The notes beneath the pieces were generated by a model. The model saw nothing but the letters and a program-made list of their open reading frames with translations. It did no database searches and was not told where the DNA came from. A stretch of 64,000 bases of DNA from NCBI GenBank assembly GCA_029931535.1, contig JAQPZY010001688.1:9303501-9367500 (forward strand). The letters are read 5' to 3'. Every line of letters begins with the position of its first letter. Position 1 is the first letter of the stretch. Source of the stretch: Margaritifera margaritifera. Lineage: Eukaryota > Mollusca > Bivalvia > Unionida > Margaritiferidae. A program made the translations under genes and the position numbers. This document shows positions 44,804 through 57,700 of this stretch, piece by piece.

Positions 44804-45046
44804 GTGTATATATTTTTACTAGTTCTTCAGTATTTGCGTTCTTCAAAAGCTATCTAATCTAACCACTACTGGCTTTTTGGATTTTTCTTCCTTTTTCTGA
44901 AAGCTTTCCTGCAAAATCTCGAAGTGTATACTGTCTGTGAGCTTTACGATACACTGTGTGAATCCTGGTATAGTAGCTTTCCTTTTATCCCAGTGTTGAC
45001 GAGGAATTATTTTTCGAACGTTTACTATGACCATTTCTCGAGGCAT
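44780..45046 (-). pseudogene. Polinton protein P, right-TIR copy
   Basis: From ATG 45046 a clean 67-codon frame (MPREMVIVNVRKIIPRQHWD, RKATIPGFTQCIVKLTDSIH, FEILQESFQKKEEKSKKPVV) runs to a frameshift, after which LLKNANTEELVKIYTP matches LLKNLTTSELLQIYIP of the left copy. P is a basic protein encoded within the inverted repeat, facing inward at both ends. Family unknown to me. Confidence 0.55.
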
Positions 45047-45345
45047 TTATATGTGGTAATTTCTTTTAATATATTTTTGACAGTTTACGTTACAATTATT
45101 CCAACCTAAAATTATTGATTTTTTTTATAGTTTTGGTTTAATATTGGTGAATTTAGACTTTAATGCTAAGTATTTATAACCGACTTTTTTTGTACAATAT
45201 TTAGCAATTTGATTTCAAAATTAAGACTTAAAATATGTTTTTTTAGTTTAAATGCTACAGTTAGATTCAAATTCTTAGGCATTTTCAGGTGTAAATATTG
45301 TATCGAAAAAAATCCGGAACTTATTTTCCTTGGAATTTTTTAGAG
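44780..45345 (-). repeat. Right terminal inverted repeat of element 2
   Basis: Reverse-complement partner of 33740-34280. It contains the better preserved copy of gene P. Its outer end is truncated by or replaced with a (TA)n tract at 45355. Confidence 0.75.
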
Positions 45346-45353
45346 CAATATTG

Positions 45354-46197
<844 letters not shown>

Positions 46198-46199
46198 TC

Positions 46200-46540
46200 G
46201 AGAGGAACGGCAACTATTGCCCAGCCCATGCACCTGAGCCCTAACAAACATGGACATGTGCTCTTTCCAAATGCACAAGCTTGAAGGTGAGGACTCTAGG
46301 TGTACGAGAACTCACCCGCAGGGCAAACGGGTCAGTGAGGTTTAAAGTAATAAAATGTTGGTGCATACGTGGTCGCCCCAGGCGAAATTGAAGAGAAATA
46401 AAGATATTCAGCTGATGTATCCTTGAAAAGAACGACATTTGCGTTTACCTGTAGTCAGAAGAATACGAATTATTACCTGCAAGAGAGTAATTTCAACGGC
46501 TAATGAATCACAGGTTCGTTACGCTAAAGTTGTGGTAAAG
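46200..46540. other. Spacer, somewhat GC-richer
   Basis: No protein or RNA feature that I can support. It may be part of the dispersed repeat's longer unit. Confidence 0.35.
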
Positions 46541-46554
46541 ATAAGATAGATCAC

Positions 46555-46806
46555 TTGGACTGTACAGGTATTTCTATAAATTCTTTGTCTGTTCTCAAGG
46601 CTGCACGTGCTTTAATACGCATACATAAACATTTACATTTGCTTCAAGCAAGGACAAATTTAGGTTACTTGTTCGGTCCGATCGAGTTAATTTTGTCATC
46701 CTCTCTCTACTACGATATACTGTATAATGATTCCATTTTCAGAGAGTTTATCTGTTTATCGGACCTAATTAAAACTAGCATGTTGTCCATCAAACTTTGT
46801 ATGTAA
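46555..46806 (+). CDS. Hypothetical frame or exon with hydrophobic segments
   Basis: An 83-codon frame includes ARALIRIHKHLHLLQARTNL, then GYLFGPIELILSSSLYYDI. A pyrimidine-rich stretch ending in AG (about 46595) and a GTATGT (46799) could act as splice acceptor and donor around a membrane-protein exon. The style recalls chemoreceptor-like helices, but no diagnostic motif is present and no neighbouring exon was found. Confidence 0.2.
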   Translation: MDCTGISINSLSVLKAARALIRIHKHLHLLQARTNLGYLFGPIELILSSSLYYDILYNDSIFREFICLSDLIKTSMLSIKLCM

Positions 46807-46809
46807 ATT

Positions 46810-48055
46810 GTCCTTAAATTAAGTAAACAGTTCATTGAAGTTAGACATTTTATACATTTTGTATAGCAACTCATATCCAAGATTAGCTTCAAGAAAAGTC
46901 TTTCTCAATCCAGTAGAAGTTGTTTCTTTTTAATATTGTATTAGTCATGGTTGTAGACTACTCTCCTCCCACTTAGGTTGATGCCAACGAAGGCATTGTT
47001 TTTATTTATTTAATTTTTCTGCCTTTAGTTTTAAACTAAACTTATAGTAGCGACTTCTAAATGTTGATCATGCGTTCCAGACAAAAAACAATGCACATTT
47101 GATTAGAATAGTGTCGTTACTCCGTAAAATTGAACGCCGGACAGTCGCGCAAACTGACCAAAATTAATGATTTTTTTTTATTGGATGCGGTTACTACTTT
47201 CCCATCCAGGGTCATTCAGTGAAAAATAAATAACTACCTTGATATGTGGAAACAAATAACGTTGCAACTTCTTGATCCTTACTCTCTTCGATTTGAAGAC
47301 CGAGTTTAGCATCGCCATACCATCTAAAATACTAGTATTCTTGAGAAAAATGAATAAGTAATATTATCTAAATTATACCCAATGACCTGGAAATGATCAC
47401 AGCTTACAAGTATCAGTCTATCATTTCATTCACATACTTTTGTTTGTTGAAACCTAGGCGATTTTCTAATCCCAAAATGTGATATTGAGAAGTCAAATGT
47501 TGTAGTATGGTTTGCATAAATTGTTTCAGACATTTCAAAATATGCAAAAATAAGCGAGATTGCAGCTTTAATGTGAGCTCAAAAAAAGAATGAAATAAGT
47601 CATTTGTTCAGTTTTCATTGTTACAGGGGGCTTTTCCTGACTTTAAGATCATATTTACCATATAGAGCAAGTGAGTACCTCCACAATATTTGCTCCGAAG
47701 AATCAGCTAATATAACATTTTTATTTTGAAAGATAAATAACGGATGTACTCAGCTGTGCTATGCAGGAGGAAAATAAATGCCTTTTAAACAAATAAAAAT
47801 GAGTCTGGAAACTGAAAATGGCCCTATGATGATATCTTGAATTTACAGATTACCCCGTGAGCAGTTTAGCCCAGTGGATAGAATGAATCGATAAATGTAA
47901 CCTGTCTGAGGCCATGTTATTTACTTTATTTTTGAAACATAAATAATCACTGGTTTTCTAGTATCATTTTTTTTGTTATATGAGCAAAATTAAACAGATA
48001 ATATGGCAATTTGTACCATGGCTATTTTGTCCATTTTGTCTGAAAATGCAGTATG
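46810..48055. other. Non-coding spacer
   Basis: No frame or repeat of note. Confidence 0.4.
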
Positions 48056-48059
48056 TATG

Positions 48060-48305
48060 CAGGACCGGTTTAACCGCTAGGCAAACTAGCCGGTCGCCTA
48101 GGGCATGTGTCTCCAAGCTTTATAAGACGAGGGCCCTGTTAGATTTTTGAAGGGGATTTGCGGGCCAAAGCGACTTTGAAAAATTTAAATATATGCAAAA
48201 TCGTTTTAAAATAGTACAACAATTTGCGGGCCGGACAAATCGAAGCCGCGGGCGTAGTTTGGAGACCCCTGGCCTAGGGAGGCAAATTTGGGAGGGGGGG
48301 GGGCT
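48060..48305. mobile_element. hAT-like MITE remnants, possibly nested
   Basis: CAGGACCGGTTTAACCGC...GGCAAACTAG...CGCCTAGGGC at 48060-48105 resembles terminal sequence of hAT-type MITEs. Within it, GGGCCCT...GCGGGCCGGAC...GTTTGGAGACCCCTGG (48131-48272) resembles the end of a second hAT family, after which CCTAGGGAGGCAAATTTGGG resumes the first. The GC-rich composition is unlike the surroundings. Terminal repeats and 8-bp target duplications could not be delimited. Confidence 0.5.
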
Positions 48306-48309
48306 AAAA

Positions 48310-49800
48310 ATTGACTGAATAAAAAAGAAAGAGAAATAGCGTGAAATAAAAGACTTCCCGAAGGAACACAACATCCTCCATAAAGCCATACTTTAGCTCC
48401 AGGTGATATTTGTCTGAATCTATTTATCAAAGACTCGCTGAGGGACAGACAATTTGAAAGCCGCCGTGCGGTTAAAAGTGCCGTTTTCCAGTGTATGAAC
48501 AACATACCAAAAAGTTAATACAAAATAGCATTTAAGAATTGGAAAATCAGACTGAGAAAGTGTGTATATGTGCATCGGGAGCACTTTGAGGGGATGTACT
48601 GACGTACTGTTCACTAATAAAGAACTTTCTTCTACAGCGCACTAATATTCAGAACTTTTTTTAAATACCCCTCGTACTTAAGCGTGGTTCGTCACTAGTT
48701 TGAACAGGCCATAAGTATACCATACACGTCATATAATGGGTCAGCTCATGAGGTCAGTCGTGTAAAGACCCTAAGCGAGCAGGAATCCTCATTAAACCCA
48801 ACCTTCTTCTGCATAGTTTAAAAAACTGTAAACTTGGAAATGTGTTAATTCTTGGTAAGCAAAATGAGCTGAGTAATTCCCCAAAATTTATGAAATCTCT
48901 TCAGTTTCTTTAGTGACAGAGCAAGATTCTCAGGATTATTCAAGATATTGTGACTGTAATTAATTCTTCATCTATCCTGAATGTTAAAATTAAGAATTTA
49001 TTGTTGAAAACCAAGTTATATAACAAATCTCAAACAAAGAACGAGGTTCTGACATGTTTAGTGAAACTGAGGCTTGAACAGGGAGTACATATTTGCATTT
49101 ACATGAACATATTTTCCTTGATCAAAGAAGAAATAACAGCCGATGGGAAATCAAACCTAAATCCTAAGGGTTGGATATCTATCTATCTATCTATCATGAC
49201 CCGGGTCACAATTATTACTTTTGGATCAGTGCCTACGAATGTAGCCCAATATTTTTTTATAGAATTGTTTTTACCTCTATTTTATGGTGGTGATCCTTGG
49301 TTTAATTTGGGTATTCTTGGTATTGATTTCAAGGAAATTGTCTATTCTTTAGAATATGAACATTATGGATTGGTTGTCTGTGTGTATTTTGGGAACAGTA
49401 GACAGTGAGCAATCTGTCATTGATGCGGCCCGGAAGTGAAATCTGTGAACCAGGGCACGTTGTTTTGTTTACAGTTGAGCCTCTCCCCCCAAATATGTAG
49501 AAAGTGGATATTGTCACTCTCTAAAATACATAAATGTCATATTATTCATTAAAATGATCGTACACCTAAATACTTAATGATGTCTCATGACCAAAAAAAA
49601 CCTTCATGCATACAACCACAACTATAAATGTTTTACCACTTATTCAAAACAACAGACCCGTTCAATAAGTAGGGCTTTCAATTTCCTCCTCCAGATGACG
49701 TCCAACGAGGTTAGCAAGTAAAACCTGCACGTGCACAGAAATGATCAGGTGTGAGATCATCCTTCTTCGTGTCTTTTAACCAACTAAACTACCATGTAAC
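48310..49800. other. Spacer with one unsupported long frame
   Basis: A 152-codon plus-strand frame (48950-49408) includes a (TCTA)n-derived IYLSI stretch at 49177-49196 and no motif. I see no evidence for a real gene. AT-rich otherwise. Confidence 0.35.
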
Positions 49801-50048
49801 CATATGCCGCTTTTGACAAGGCAATCAACTAAACTACGATGCCGTCATATGCCGTTTTTGAAAAGGCAATCAACTAAACTACGATGCCGTCATATGCCGC
49901 TTTTGACAAGGCAATCAACTAAACTACGATGCCGTCATATGCCGCTTTTGACAAGGCAATCAACTAAACTACGATGCTGTCATATGCCGCTTTTGACAAG
50001 GCAAGCAACTAAACTACGATGCCGTCATATGCCGCTTTTGACAAGGCA
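49801..50048. repeat. 45-bp tandem repeat, 5.5 copies
   Basis: Units contain ATGCCGCTTTTGACAAGGCA and ACTAAACTACGATGCCGTCA, nearly identical. As 45 is divisible by three, an open frame (MPLLTRQSTKLRCRH repeated) results, without other coding signs. Confidence 0.9.
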
Positions 50049-50049
50049 G

Positions 50050-50950
50050 TGAATAAGCTCAAACAGTGCAAATTTAAGAACGGAGATAGATGAGAATAGT
50101 CATTAATAGGCAATATGTTATTCAACAAACTTTCACGATGAGTATGACATTTTATGAAATAGTGACTTGCTATCCTTTCAAGGAAACTATCCGTTTAAAA
50201 AGTTCCTGTATGTGGGAAGGCCTTATTTTTCGTATATCATTTCATAGATCAAGATTGAAAATTGATGTCAGAAATCAGAGTTGACATTTAAAAGTGTCAT
50301 GACAATTAAAAATTGATTAATTAAAGAAACTTACAAGTACTTTATTAATGTACAGCATGTAACTATGAAAACCCTTTTCTTAATTAGATGAAGATCGAAA
50401 ATTGATGTCATATATCAAGGTTGACTACAAATTAGTCTCAATATAAGAGTAAATAAATCGATGGATCTATCCTAACATAAAATGGAATAATGAAATAATC
50501 TATAATAAAAATGTTAGAAATATACATGTAACTATGTTGACTTTGATTCCCTTATTATATCAAGATTGAAAATTGATGTCATAAAATCCAGGTTAATAAA
50601 ATATATTCGAACATAAAAATGGATAAATGGAAAAGTAGAAAGAAGGAATGTATCTATGTACACTTTATACTTAATTACTTAATCTCCGATATATGTGAGT
50701 TCTACGTTGACGCATTTCTCGTGTATCAAGAGACCAAATATTTTTACCGTCTTTCCCTTTCACGACCAATATTAAATCGATGCAAACAATCCATGTAGAC
50801 TAAATTGTTCCTAAAATTTGAAAAAGACGAATTAAAGGACAATACTTTCTTTGATAAAATAGGGAATGTAACTGTAGACATTTTCAAAATTTTGAGATTG
50901 AAATTATATAAAAAATCGAGTTTATACAAATCGCCTACAATTCATACCCA
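50050..50950. repeat. Decayed repeat, about 150-160-bp period
   Basis: At least three units share AAAATTGATGTCA(T/G)A followed by CAAGGTTGA or CCAGGTTAA (50255, 50399, 50568), each preceded by TAACTATG and followed by ATAAA-TGG words. Weaker copies may continue to about 51100. Confidence 0.5.
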
Positions 50951-51520
50951 TATTTATAAAGGATAAAATAAATAAAACCCATGTATTTTATTGCTACTAT
51001 TTATTTTTTGTAAAACAGAATTTTAAAGAAAAAAAAATTATGTATTGAGTCTAGGTTGATTAAAAAAAAATATTTTTCGCACATTTTAGGATGGATAAAT
51101 TAAGGAAAGTACATGTACTTTAATAGAAATAAAAATACACTTATCTAGCTTTGTTAGATAAAGATAAAACATTAAACAGCAGAAGTAAATAATTGACAAC
51201 AAATGATCAAGATATTAAATAATTATTGAATCCCAAGAAGTCATTTAATAAAATAAGCAATGCATATGTAGATTTTCCGCATATGTTTATCCATCGATGT
51301 TCAGCCGATTGCTCGTTTGATGTTACGGTTAGTAAGGGGCGTCAGTCATTATACGCACAGTGAGACTTATTGAAAGCTTCTTTAAGTGACCACAAAACGT
51401 TGTTTATTTTGTGAATGTCGATTTATTACTAAATTTGTAAAATCGTCAGCAGGACAGCAATGTAAAGGTGAAATGGAGTTAAGAAATATTTAGTATGGTG
51501 GTTTTTTGCCATTAGTCTTT
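50951..51520. other. AT-rich spacer
   Basis: No gene seen; homopolymer A and T runs. Confidence 0.4.
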
Positions 51521-51524
51521 AAAA

Positions 51525-51920
51525 TTTTTATGGAAAACCATAAGCCACTTGCCCAGAGTTTTTTTTCCAAAAATTTGTGAAGTCCACCGCTAGAGCATTT
51601 TGTTCATACATTTTTGAAAACCAATGGCCAAGCATTGTTTCATAAATTATTGAGGACCACTGGCCCAGCGTCTTTTTATATGTTATGAAGGTCACTCGCC
51701 TAGGTTTGTTTTTCTTTAATTTTGATGAGCAGTTGCTCTGCGTTTGTAGTAAATTTGGAAGAATACTAGCCCCGCCGTTTTGTTTTACATACAGGTTTGA
51801 AGACCACTGGCCCAGTGGTTTTTCATAAATGTTTGAGGACCAATGGTCCAGCGTTTCTTTTTATACATTTTTTAAGACCAGTGTACCAGTATTTTTTTTC
51901 ATAAATTTTGAGGACCAAGG
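51525..51920. repeat. Degenerate 55-60-bp tandem repeat
   Basis: Seven or so diverged units of the form GA(G/A)GACCACTGGCCCAGCG, poly-T, CATAAATTT. It is an old array with much divergence and small indels. Confidence 0.65.
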
Positions 51921-52804
51921 CTTAACAGTAGTGTACAACCCGTATGTCCTAGACCAAACCGACTAATTTTTTACCACAAAATATAAACCCCTGGGGGCCA
52001 CCACCTAAGATTTTGACACATTTTGCTTTTTTGTGTGTGACCGTTTTGGTAGTGTTTCGAACAAATTTATTAAAGACTTTCTCGCACATATTTCTAACTT
52101 TTAGGCCATCCTCCTAATTTTGGCTCTAAACTCTGGGCTACCCCGATTCCCATCCTCAATTTTTTTAAATTAAAAACGCCAGACCACTGTCCAAGAGCAA
52201 CCGGTCCCACCACAAAAATGATTGATCATTCTATAGTCAAAAACCACTATGTATAAACAAAAATGGTAAATACGGTATGCATGTAAAGAACCTCGAGGTC
52301 ATTGTACAGGAGGTAATAGCTATGCGACGGGGATAGTTAATGCTACACACGCTTAATACATTATTACACTGCTAAGCATAGAGGCTGTTTATTCGATAAA
52401 TTAATTGCCGTATTTAATCTGTCTGTCACTTTGGGATATAACTATATAACATTTCAAAACATTTTCAGAACTAAGATCAGTTGAAGAAAATAGGGCCGTT
52501 TGCCTAGAACGAGGTAATGTCCGCCTGTTTGTTTCTAAGTGTGCATATGTAAAATATCATTTACTTGAGAGAAACATCGATTGGGTCTATCTTGCATAAA
52601 GTATGACATTAGGACTTCTTCACAGTACTGCTCTGCTGGGACTTCGGACATAAAAGATGTTGACTCCCCTTTCGGCTGACTGTCTGTCTATATGTTTTTC
52701 TCTGGAATAAATATGTTGGTAAGTTTCTCATATAAAATCTATTAAAGTGTTTGGTTTGAATGCGTATATATGCACAACTAATACTATTTAGTTGGACCTG
52801 TCAA

Positions 52805-52807
<3 letters not shown>
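51921..52807. other. Non-coding spacer
   Basis: No coding frame or RNA feature supported. Confidence 0.4.

Positions 52808-52881
<74 letters not shown>
52808..52881. repeat. (TA)n microsatellite
   Basis: About 37 TA units. Confidence 0.95.
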
Positions 52882-52884
<3 letters not shown>

Positions 52885-52887
<3 letters not shown>

Positions 52888-53288
52888 TTCCTTCCCATGA
52901 TTAAGTCTATTTATAGTATCAGTATAATATGTATGTAAAGTTACCTACACTTTAAACTTGACAACGTAGTATTGTAAAGGTTTAAATATCAATAGATTAT
53001 CTGTGTAAAATAGCCGTGGGAAGATCTGGGCGTGTGATAAGTAGGCAGCTTGTCGGGCATTTGGGTTGCATACTGATGTGAATATGGTGTCAAAGACCTC
53101 AGGGAGTTATATAGGCTACGAGTGAATCCGACTCTGAATCCGCTCACACGAAAGACCGGCAGTAGCGATTCTGATATATGTTCCTTATCTGCGGAGGAAC
53201 TAAAATCTTATGCAGAGCTAGCACCCAGTCTAAGACTGGGCCTTTGACATTTTTTTATATATTGTTTTTTGCAAAATGTTAAAATATT
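52885..53288. other. Non-coding spacer
   Basis: Nothing recognised up to the SINE target duplication. Confidence 0.4.
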
Positions 53289-53299
53289 TACTATGAAGC

Positions 53300-53648
53300 C
53301 GGGGTCCGGGAATGGCCGAGTGATTTAAGGCGTTCGCCTTTACAGACGACTCACACATCTCACCCCTGTCTGCGTGAGTTCGAGCTTCGGGTCGACCAAA
53401 GTTTGGTACGTGAGTTCGAGCCTCGGGTCGACCAAAGTTTGGTACGTGAGTTCGAGCCTCGGGTCGACCAAAGTTTGGTGCGTGAGTTCGAGCCTCGGGT
53501 CGACCAAAGTTTGGTGCGTGAGAAAGCTTGCCAGTAGCTTCCAGTGGTTCGGTAGCTCTTCCCGGGTTCTTCCTCCACCAAATATACTGGCCGCCATGTA
53601 TTGCCTATCATGTGCTGAAAATGGCGTTAAACCCCACAAAACCAAACA
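53300..53648 (+). mobile_element. tRNA-derived SINE with target-site duplications
   Basis: The head GGGAATGGCCGAGTGATTTA carries an A-box like that of class II tRNAs (Leu/Ser), and GAGTTCGAGCC is a B-box. The tail GGTTCTTCCTCCACCAAATA, CTGGCCGCCATG, AATGGCGTTAAACCCCAC is of the type I associate with widespread mollusc SINEs (for example the RUDI/V-SINE type). A perfect 11-bp direct repeat TACTATGAAGC lies at 53289-53299 and 53649-53659. The B-box region is expanded into four 36-bp units. Its 3' end lies 45 bp before the element-3 integrase start. Confidence 0.85.
53373..53516 (+). repeat. 36-bp tandem repeat of the SINE B-box region, four copies
   Basis: Exact 36-bp period; each unit contains CGTGAGTTCGAGCCTCGGGT, hence a complete B-box. 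Copies differ at one or two positions (AGCTT in the first; TTTGGTA or TTTGGTG at the ends). Confidence 0.95.
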
Positions 53649-53693
53649 TACTATGAAGCTTATTTAAATAAATAATATTAATTATTTAATTAA

Positions 53694-54634
53694 ATGGCAG
53701 CGAAGTCTATTTACACTAGCCAAGAACGGTTTTAACATGTCTATGCTACGACCCTAAAAGTCCAGTTATTTTTGCAAATATTAATCAGTTGTGGACGCAA
53801 ATTAAGCCCGATCGCAAAGATAGGACAAAGTCTGATAAGACGCAATCTTTAAGATCTATACAATATTTTGAACTTAGAGATAGGACGATAAAATAGTACA
53901 TTTGTACATTATACAAACAGACCAGAACAAATATTTCCATATAGAAGGGTTTATGTTAGTCACGCAGATGATTAGTATCCGGATGACGTCGTTGATTTAC
54001 AAGCATATAAAAAGTTTAATCATGGTTATAGACATATTTTACCAGTGACAGATGTCTTATCAAAATATGTCTGGGATAAGAAAGTAAAAACACAAAAGGG
54101 AGATGACATACGTGATGCATTTATAAAAATATTTGAAGAGAGAAAATCTGAAAATGTATAGCTCGATAAAGCAAAGAAGTTTTATAATGTAATGGTAAAG
54201 GAATTATCGGAGATAGCAAATAATGAGTATTTTCCACCCACTCAGACAAAATAGTGTATGTAGTGGAAAGATTTAATCGAAAGTTTATGACTAGAATCTG
54301 CAAGTATTGTAAGGAAAATGAAACTAGAAAATGGGTAGATATGTTGCAAAACCTTATTGATGGATACAATAGATCATATCATCGATCTATAGACATGTCG
54401 CCAATTGAAGCAAGCAAGAAAGAAAATAGATTTAAAGTATGGATAAAGTTATATGGCTATCTTACAACAGATGCCTATCGAACGCCCAAATTCAAGATAG
54501 GTGAGAAAGTCAGGATCTCAAAATATAAGTCTATTTTTGCTAAAGGCGATCTTCCGGAAGAAAATGTTGTCTCATTAAAGTTGGTCTCAATTAAATATAA
54601 CGAAATCACAATGGTATTATATTGGAGGAGATAA
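53694..54634 (+). pseudogene. Polinton integrase (element 3)
   Basis: From ATG 53694 (MAAKSIYTSQERF) frames shift repeatedly: VDLQAYKKFNHGYRHILPVT followed by DVLSKYVW (first catalytic Asp of the D,D-35-E core, about 53990-54075), LDKAKKFYN near the second Asp (weak), VVERFNRKF with the third-region residue, then a clean 126-codon frame with VDMLQNLIDGYNRSYHRSID, MSPIEASKKENRFKVWIKLY and PKFKIGEKVRISKYKSIFAK. Length and order fit the retroviral-type integrase of Polintons. The N-terminal zinc-binding region is unreadable. It joins element DNA to the host genome; this copy has several stops. Confidence 0.85.
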
Positions 54635-54799
54635 GAAAATCATAGAATGCAACCAAAGAAACATTACCCAAGACTGTGGAAAAGCTATCAAAAGATGCTT
54701 CATTTTTATCATAAAAAGTAGATTTCACTCTAATTTAATAACTGGAGAAAACCATAAAAGGACTGTGAAACTTTCACAGAAATGTTTTTTGCAAGAACA

Positions 54800-57700
54800 C
54801 AGTACTATGTAAATGACACAAAATTTGCTTCATGCAAAAGTACCAAAATCTGAAAGAAGGAAATTACAGCCTCCTTTAATTTGTCTCCAACTAGAAGATA
54901 AATAAAATGAATAGGTAATGACATTTTAGAAAGAATTATTTCAAACAAGATAGATGACTCGTTTAATAAAGGCTTTAATGAATATAGATTTGTAGCTGAA
55001 CGAGTAGAAAGCCATCAACAGTATTTGATTGATATGATTGCTTTTTTTAAAAAAGATGTTGAATTCTACTTATGGAAAATAATAGGTAAACAAACCCATA
55101 GAGTTTTGGGCTCCGTAAAAGTCCAGCTTGATTGCTCTATTAAACTCGGAATAATAGAAGAAACAGACAGATTAATAAGTGTCCGTTTTGTAGATTGGTA
55201 TCACAGAACAAGAGTTATAAACATAATGAACAGAAATGAAATAGAAAGTAATGTTCAATAAATGTTTGATACACTACATGCAAAATTTGGACAGGAAATA
55301 GATGTAGATACAAAATATTTTTTACATGTGGACAGATTTAAGCCATTAAGAGGAAATTCATATGTAGATTTAATAAAATGGATGAAACATAAAAATACCT
55401 GCCTTCATATACAAAATAAACATAATAGATGTGTTTTTTTAATCCAGAAAAGTCAATTATAAACCCACCTATGGTTTATTCATATAGGCCACAAAATTAT
55501 AACCTTGATAAATATAAACTTGTGGTTTAGTATATGCCTGATAAATATACAAGATATACAATAATTTGAACCTAAATTTAATATATTTGTAAACGTATAT
55601 GAGCCACTAGACAAGGAGGAGATGGACGTCAAGACTGCTGTACCGTGGTTTTCTGAAGTCTGGACTTCTGAAGTCAGGACTGCTTCGCATAAATTTATAA
55701 AGCAAGTTAGAATAACAGCAAGAGAATATGACATTCACGTAAATATGTTGATAATATATCATGAAAATAATTATCATTATTGTGGAATAAAAGATTTTTA
55801 AAATTGGTATCATCTAAAAAAGAAGCAAAAGCAACAAAAAAAAAAAAAAAAGTAAGTTCTGTCGTTACATTTAAAAACTACCAAAATCAACTAAAGGTTC
55901 CTTTTGTTTTATATTGCGATTTTGAAAGTATTATTGAGCCGATAAGTAACTGCAAACAGAACTCTGTACCTAAAATCTATTAACTATAAGAGTGATTCAA
56001 CTCGCAAGAAATATGAGCCTATAGTTTACAATACAGCGATCTGCATAACTAAGTTTTTACGAATGTCTGCAATCGATTTAAAACATGTTTATGAGGAACT
56101 AAGAGCAAGGAACGCTGTGAAAATGATGTGCACTAATAAAGACAAGAATCATTGCAATTCCGCTGTAAAAAAGAGATTACCAAAATAGCAGTCCTAGCAA
56201 AGCGCAGTCCTGGTGTTCCGTCCACGACCTACTCTGGTATAGACAAAGTTAAGGAAGCTGAGAAGGTTGACGAAGGTGACGAATACGGCAAAACACATAT
56301 CAACGAAGTAAGGTCTGCCGTGGACTCCAGAACTGCTTCGTCTGGCAACTAGAGAGTAAGATCTCATGGTCACCTTACCGGAAAATACAGAGGTCCTGCA
56401 CATCTAACGTGTAATTTAATTTATAAATATCGAAAATATATTCCAATATTTATTCAAAATTTATCTGATACGAGTGTCATCTGATTATTAAGGCCTTAGT
56501 AAAAAAAATCCACCCAAACCAAGAAGTATCTATAATACCAAGTAATGATGAAAAATATATTTCGTTTCGTAAGAATTTTATTGTTGATAGACTTAAAACA
56601 AAAATTAAAGAACAGATAATGGCAAATAGGTTTTCATAAAAAGAACAATAAGATTTCAAGGACAAATATCGGCGTACTGGTCAAACACTAGATCATCTTG
56701 CTAGAAATCTAAATGATGATAAATTGAAACAAACAATTAAAAATGTAGCTTATCGGAGTGAGGCGGTAAAGACAATGTAATTGACAAAGGCTGTAAGATG
56801 GCGAAGCAAAAATGAGGAAATATATCTATGCATACGCAATGTTAAACATTTCAACTTGAATCATCTTGGTGGTCTTCACGACTACTCCGTAAAGAAAGAT
56901 ACTTTAATGCTATGTGATATTTTTGAAGCATTCCGATTTGTGTTTATAAATAATTACAAACTAGAGCAAGCATATTATTTTAGTGCACCAGGACTAGCTC
57001 ACGATGTTAGTAAGAAATTAAGTAAGGTAGAATTAGAATTGCTAACAGATTATGATATGTTTTTAATGATTAAATCTGGAGTTAGAGGAGGAATAAATAT
57101 GATACCGAATAGATATGCTAAAGCAAATCATGAGTATTATGTGGATCTTGATGGTCACGAAAGAAATTATGGAGAATATGATACATTACGGTCAAGGTCA
57201 TATATTATGCAGCAAAACGTCAACAATTTGTAATGTCGGTTTTGTGTCAACTAATGCCTGTAAGAAACTTGAGCTGGACACACAAAAAAACTAATAAAAC
57301 GAATCGAAGAACCTAAAGGAATAATGTCTTGGAGTGACGATTATAAAACTGAGGGGATTTTACAGGCAGATTTACATATATCAACGCATTTGCACAACTA
57401 TTTTAAAGATCATTCCCTTGCACCGGAAAAACTAATTCATAGACAAATTATTTATCTCCATTACAAAAGAAATTAATAGATGATAACAAGAGTAAACACT
57501 TTTCAGTAGCAAAGTTAATAAATACAAAGAAAGATATGTTATTCACTATCGTAATTTGAAGTTGAATGTTGAGCTGGGAATAAAATTTAAAAACAAGATA
57601 CATAGGGCAGTTATATTCGATCAAGAGCCGTGGCTAAAACCGTACATTGACTGAATACATCTTTAAGAAAAAAAGGCAACCAATGAGATTTAAACAGAAC

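Noticed and set aside
48120..48505. Two overlapping minus-strand frames of about 90-100 codons
   Set aside because: They lie in hAT-like MITE sequence; the GC-rich composition explains the lack of stops.
49804..50052. Open frame of repeated 15-residue units
   Set aside because: The 45-bp tandem repeat is divisible by three and gives an open frame without flanking coding sequence.
53340..53667. Repetitive frames of 83-101 codons
   Set aside because: Translation of the 36-bp repeat inside the SINE; also not a functional tRNA gene, because the B-box is repeated and no acceptor-stem pairing is evident.
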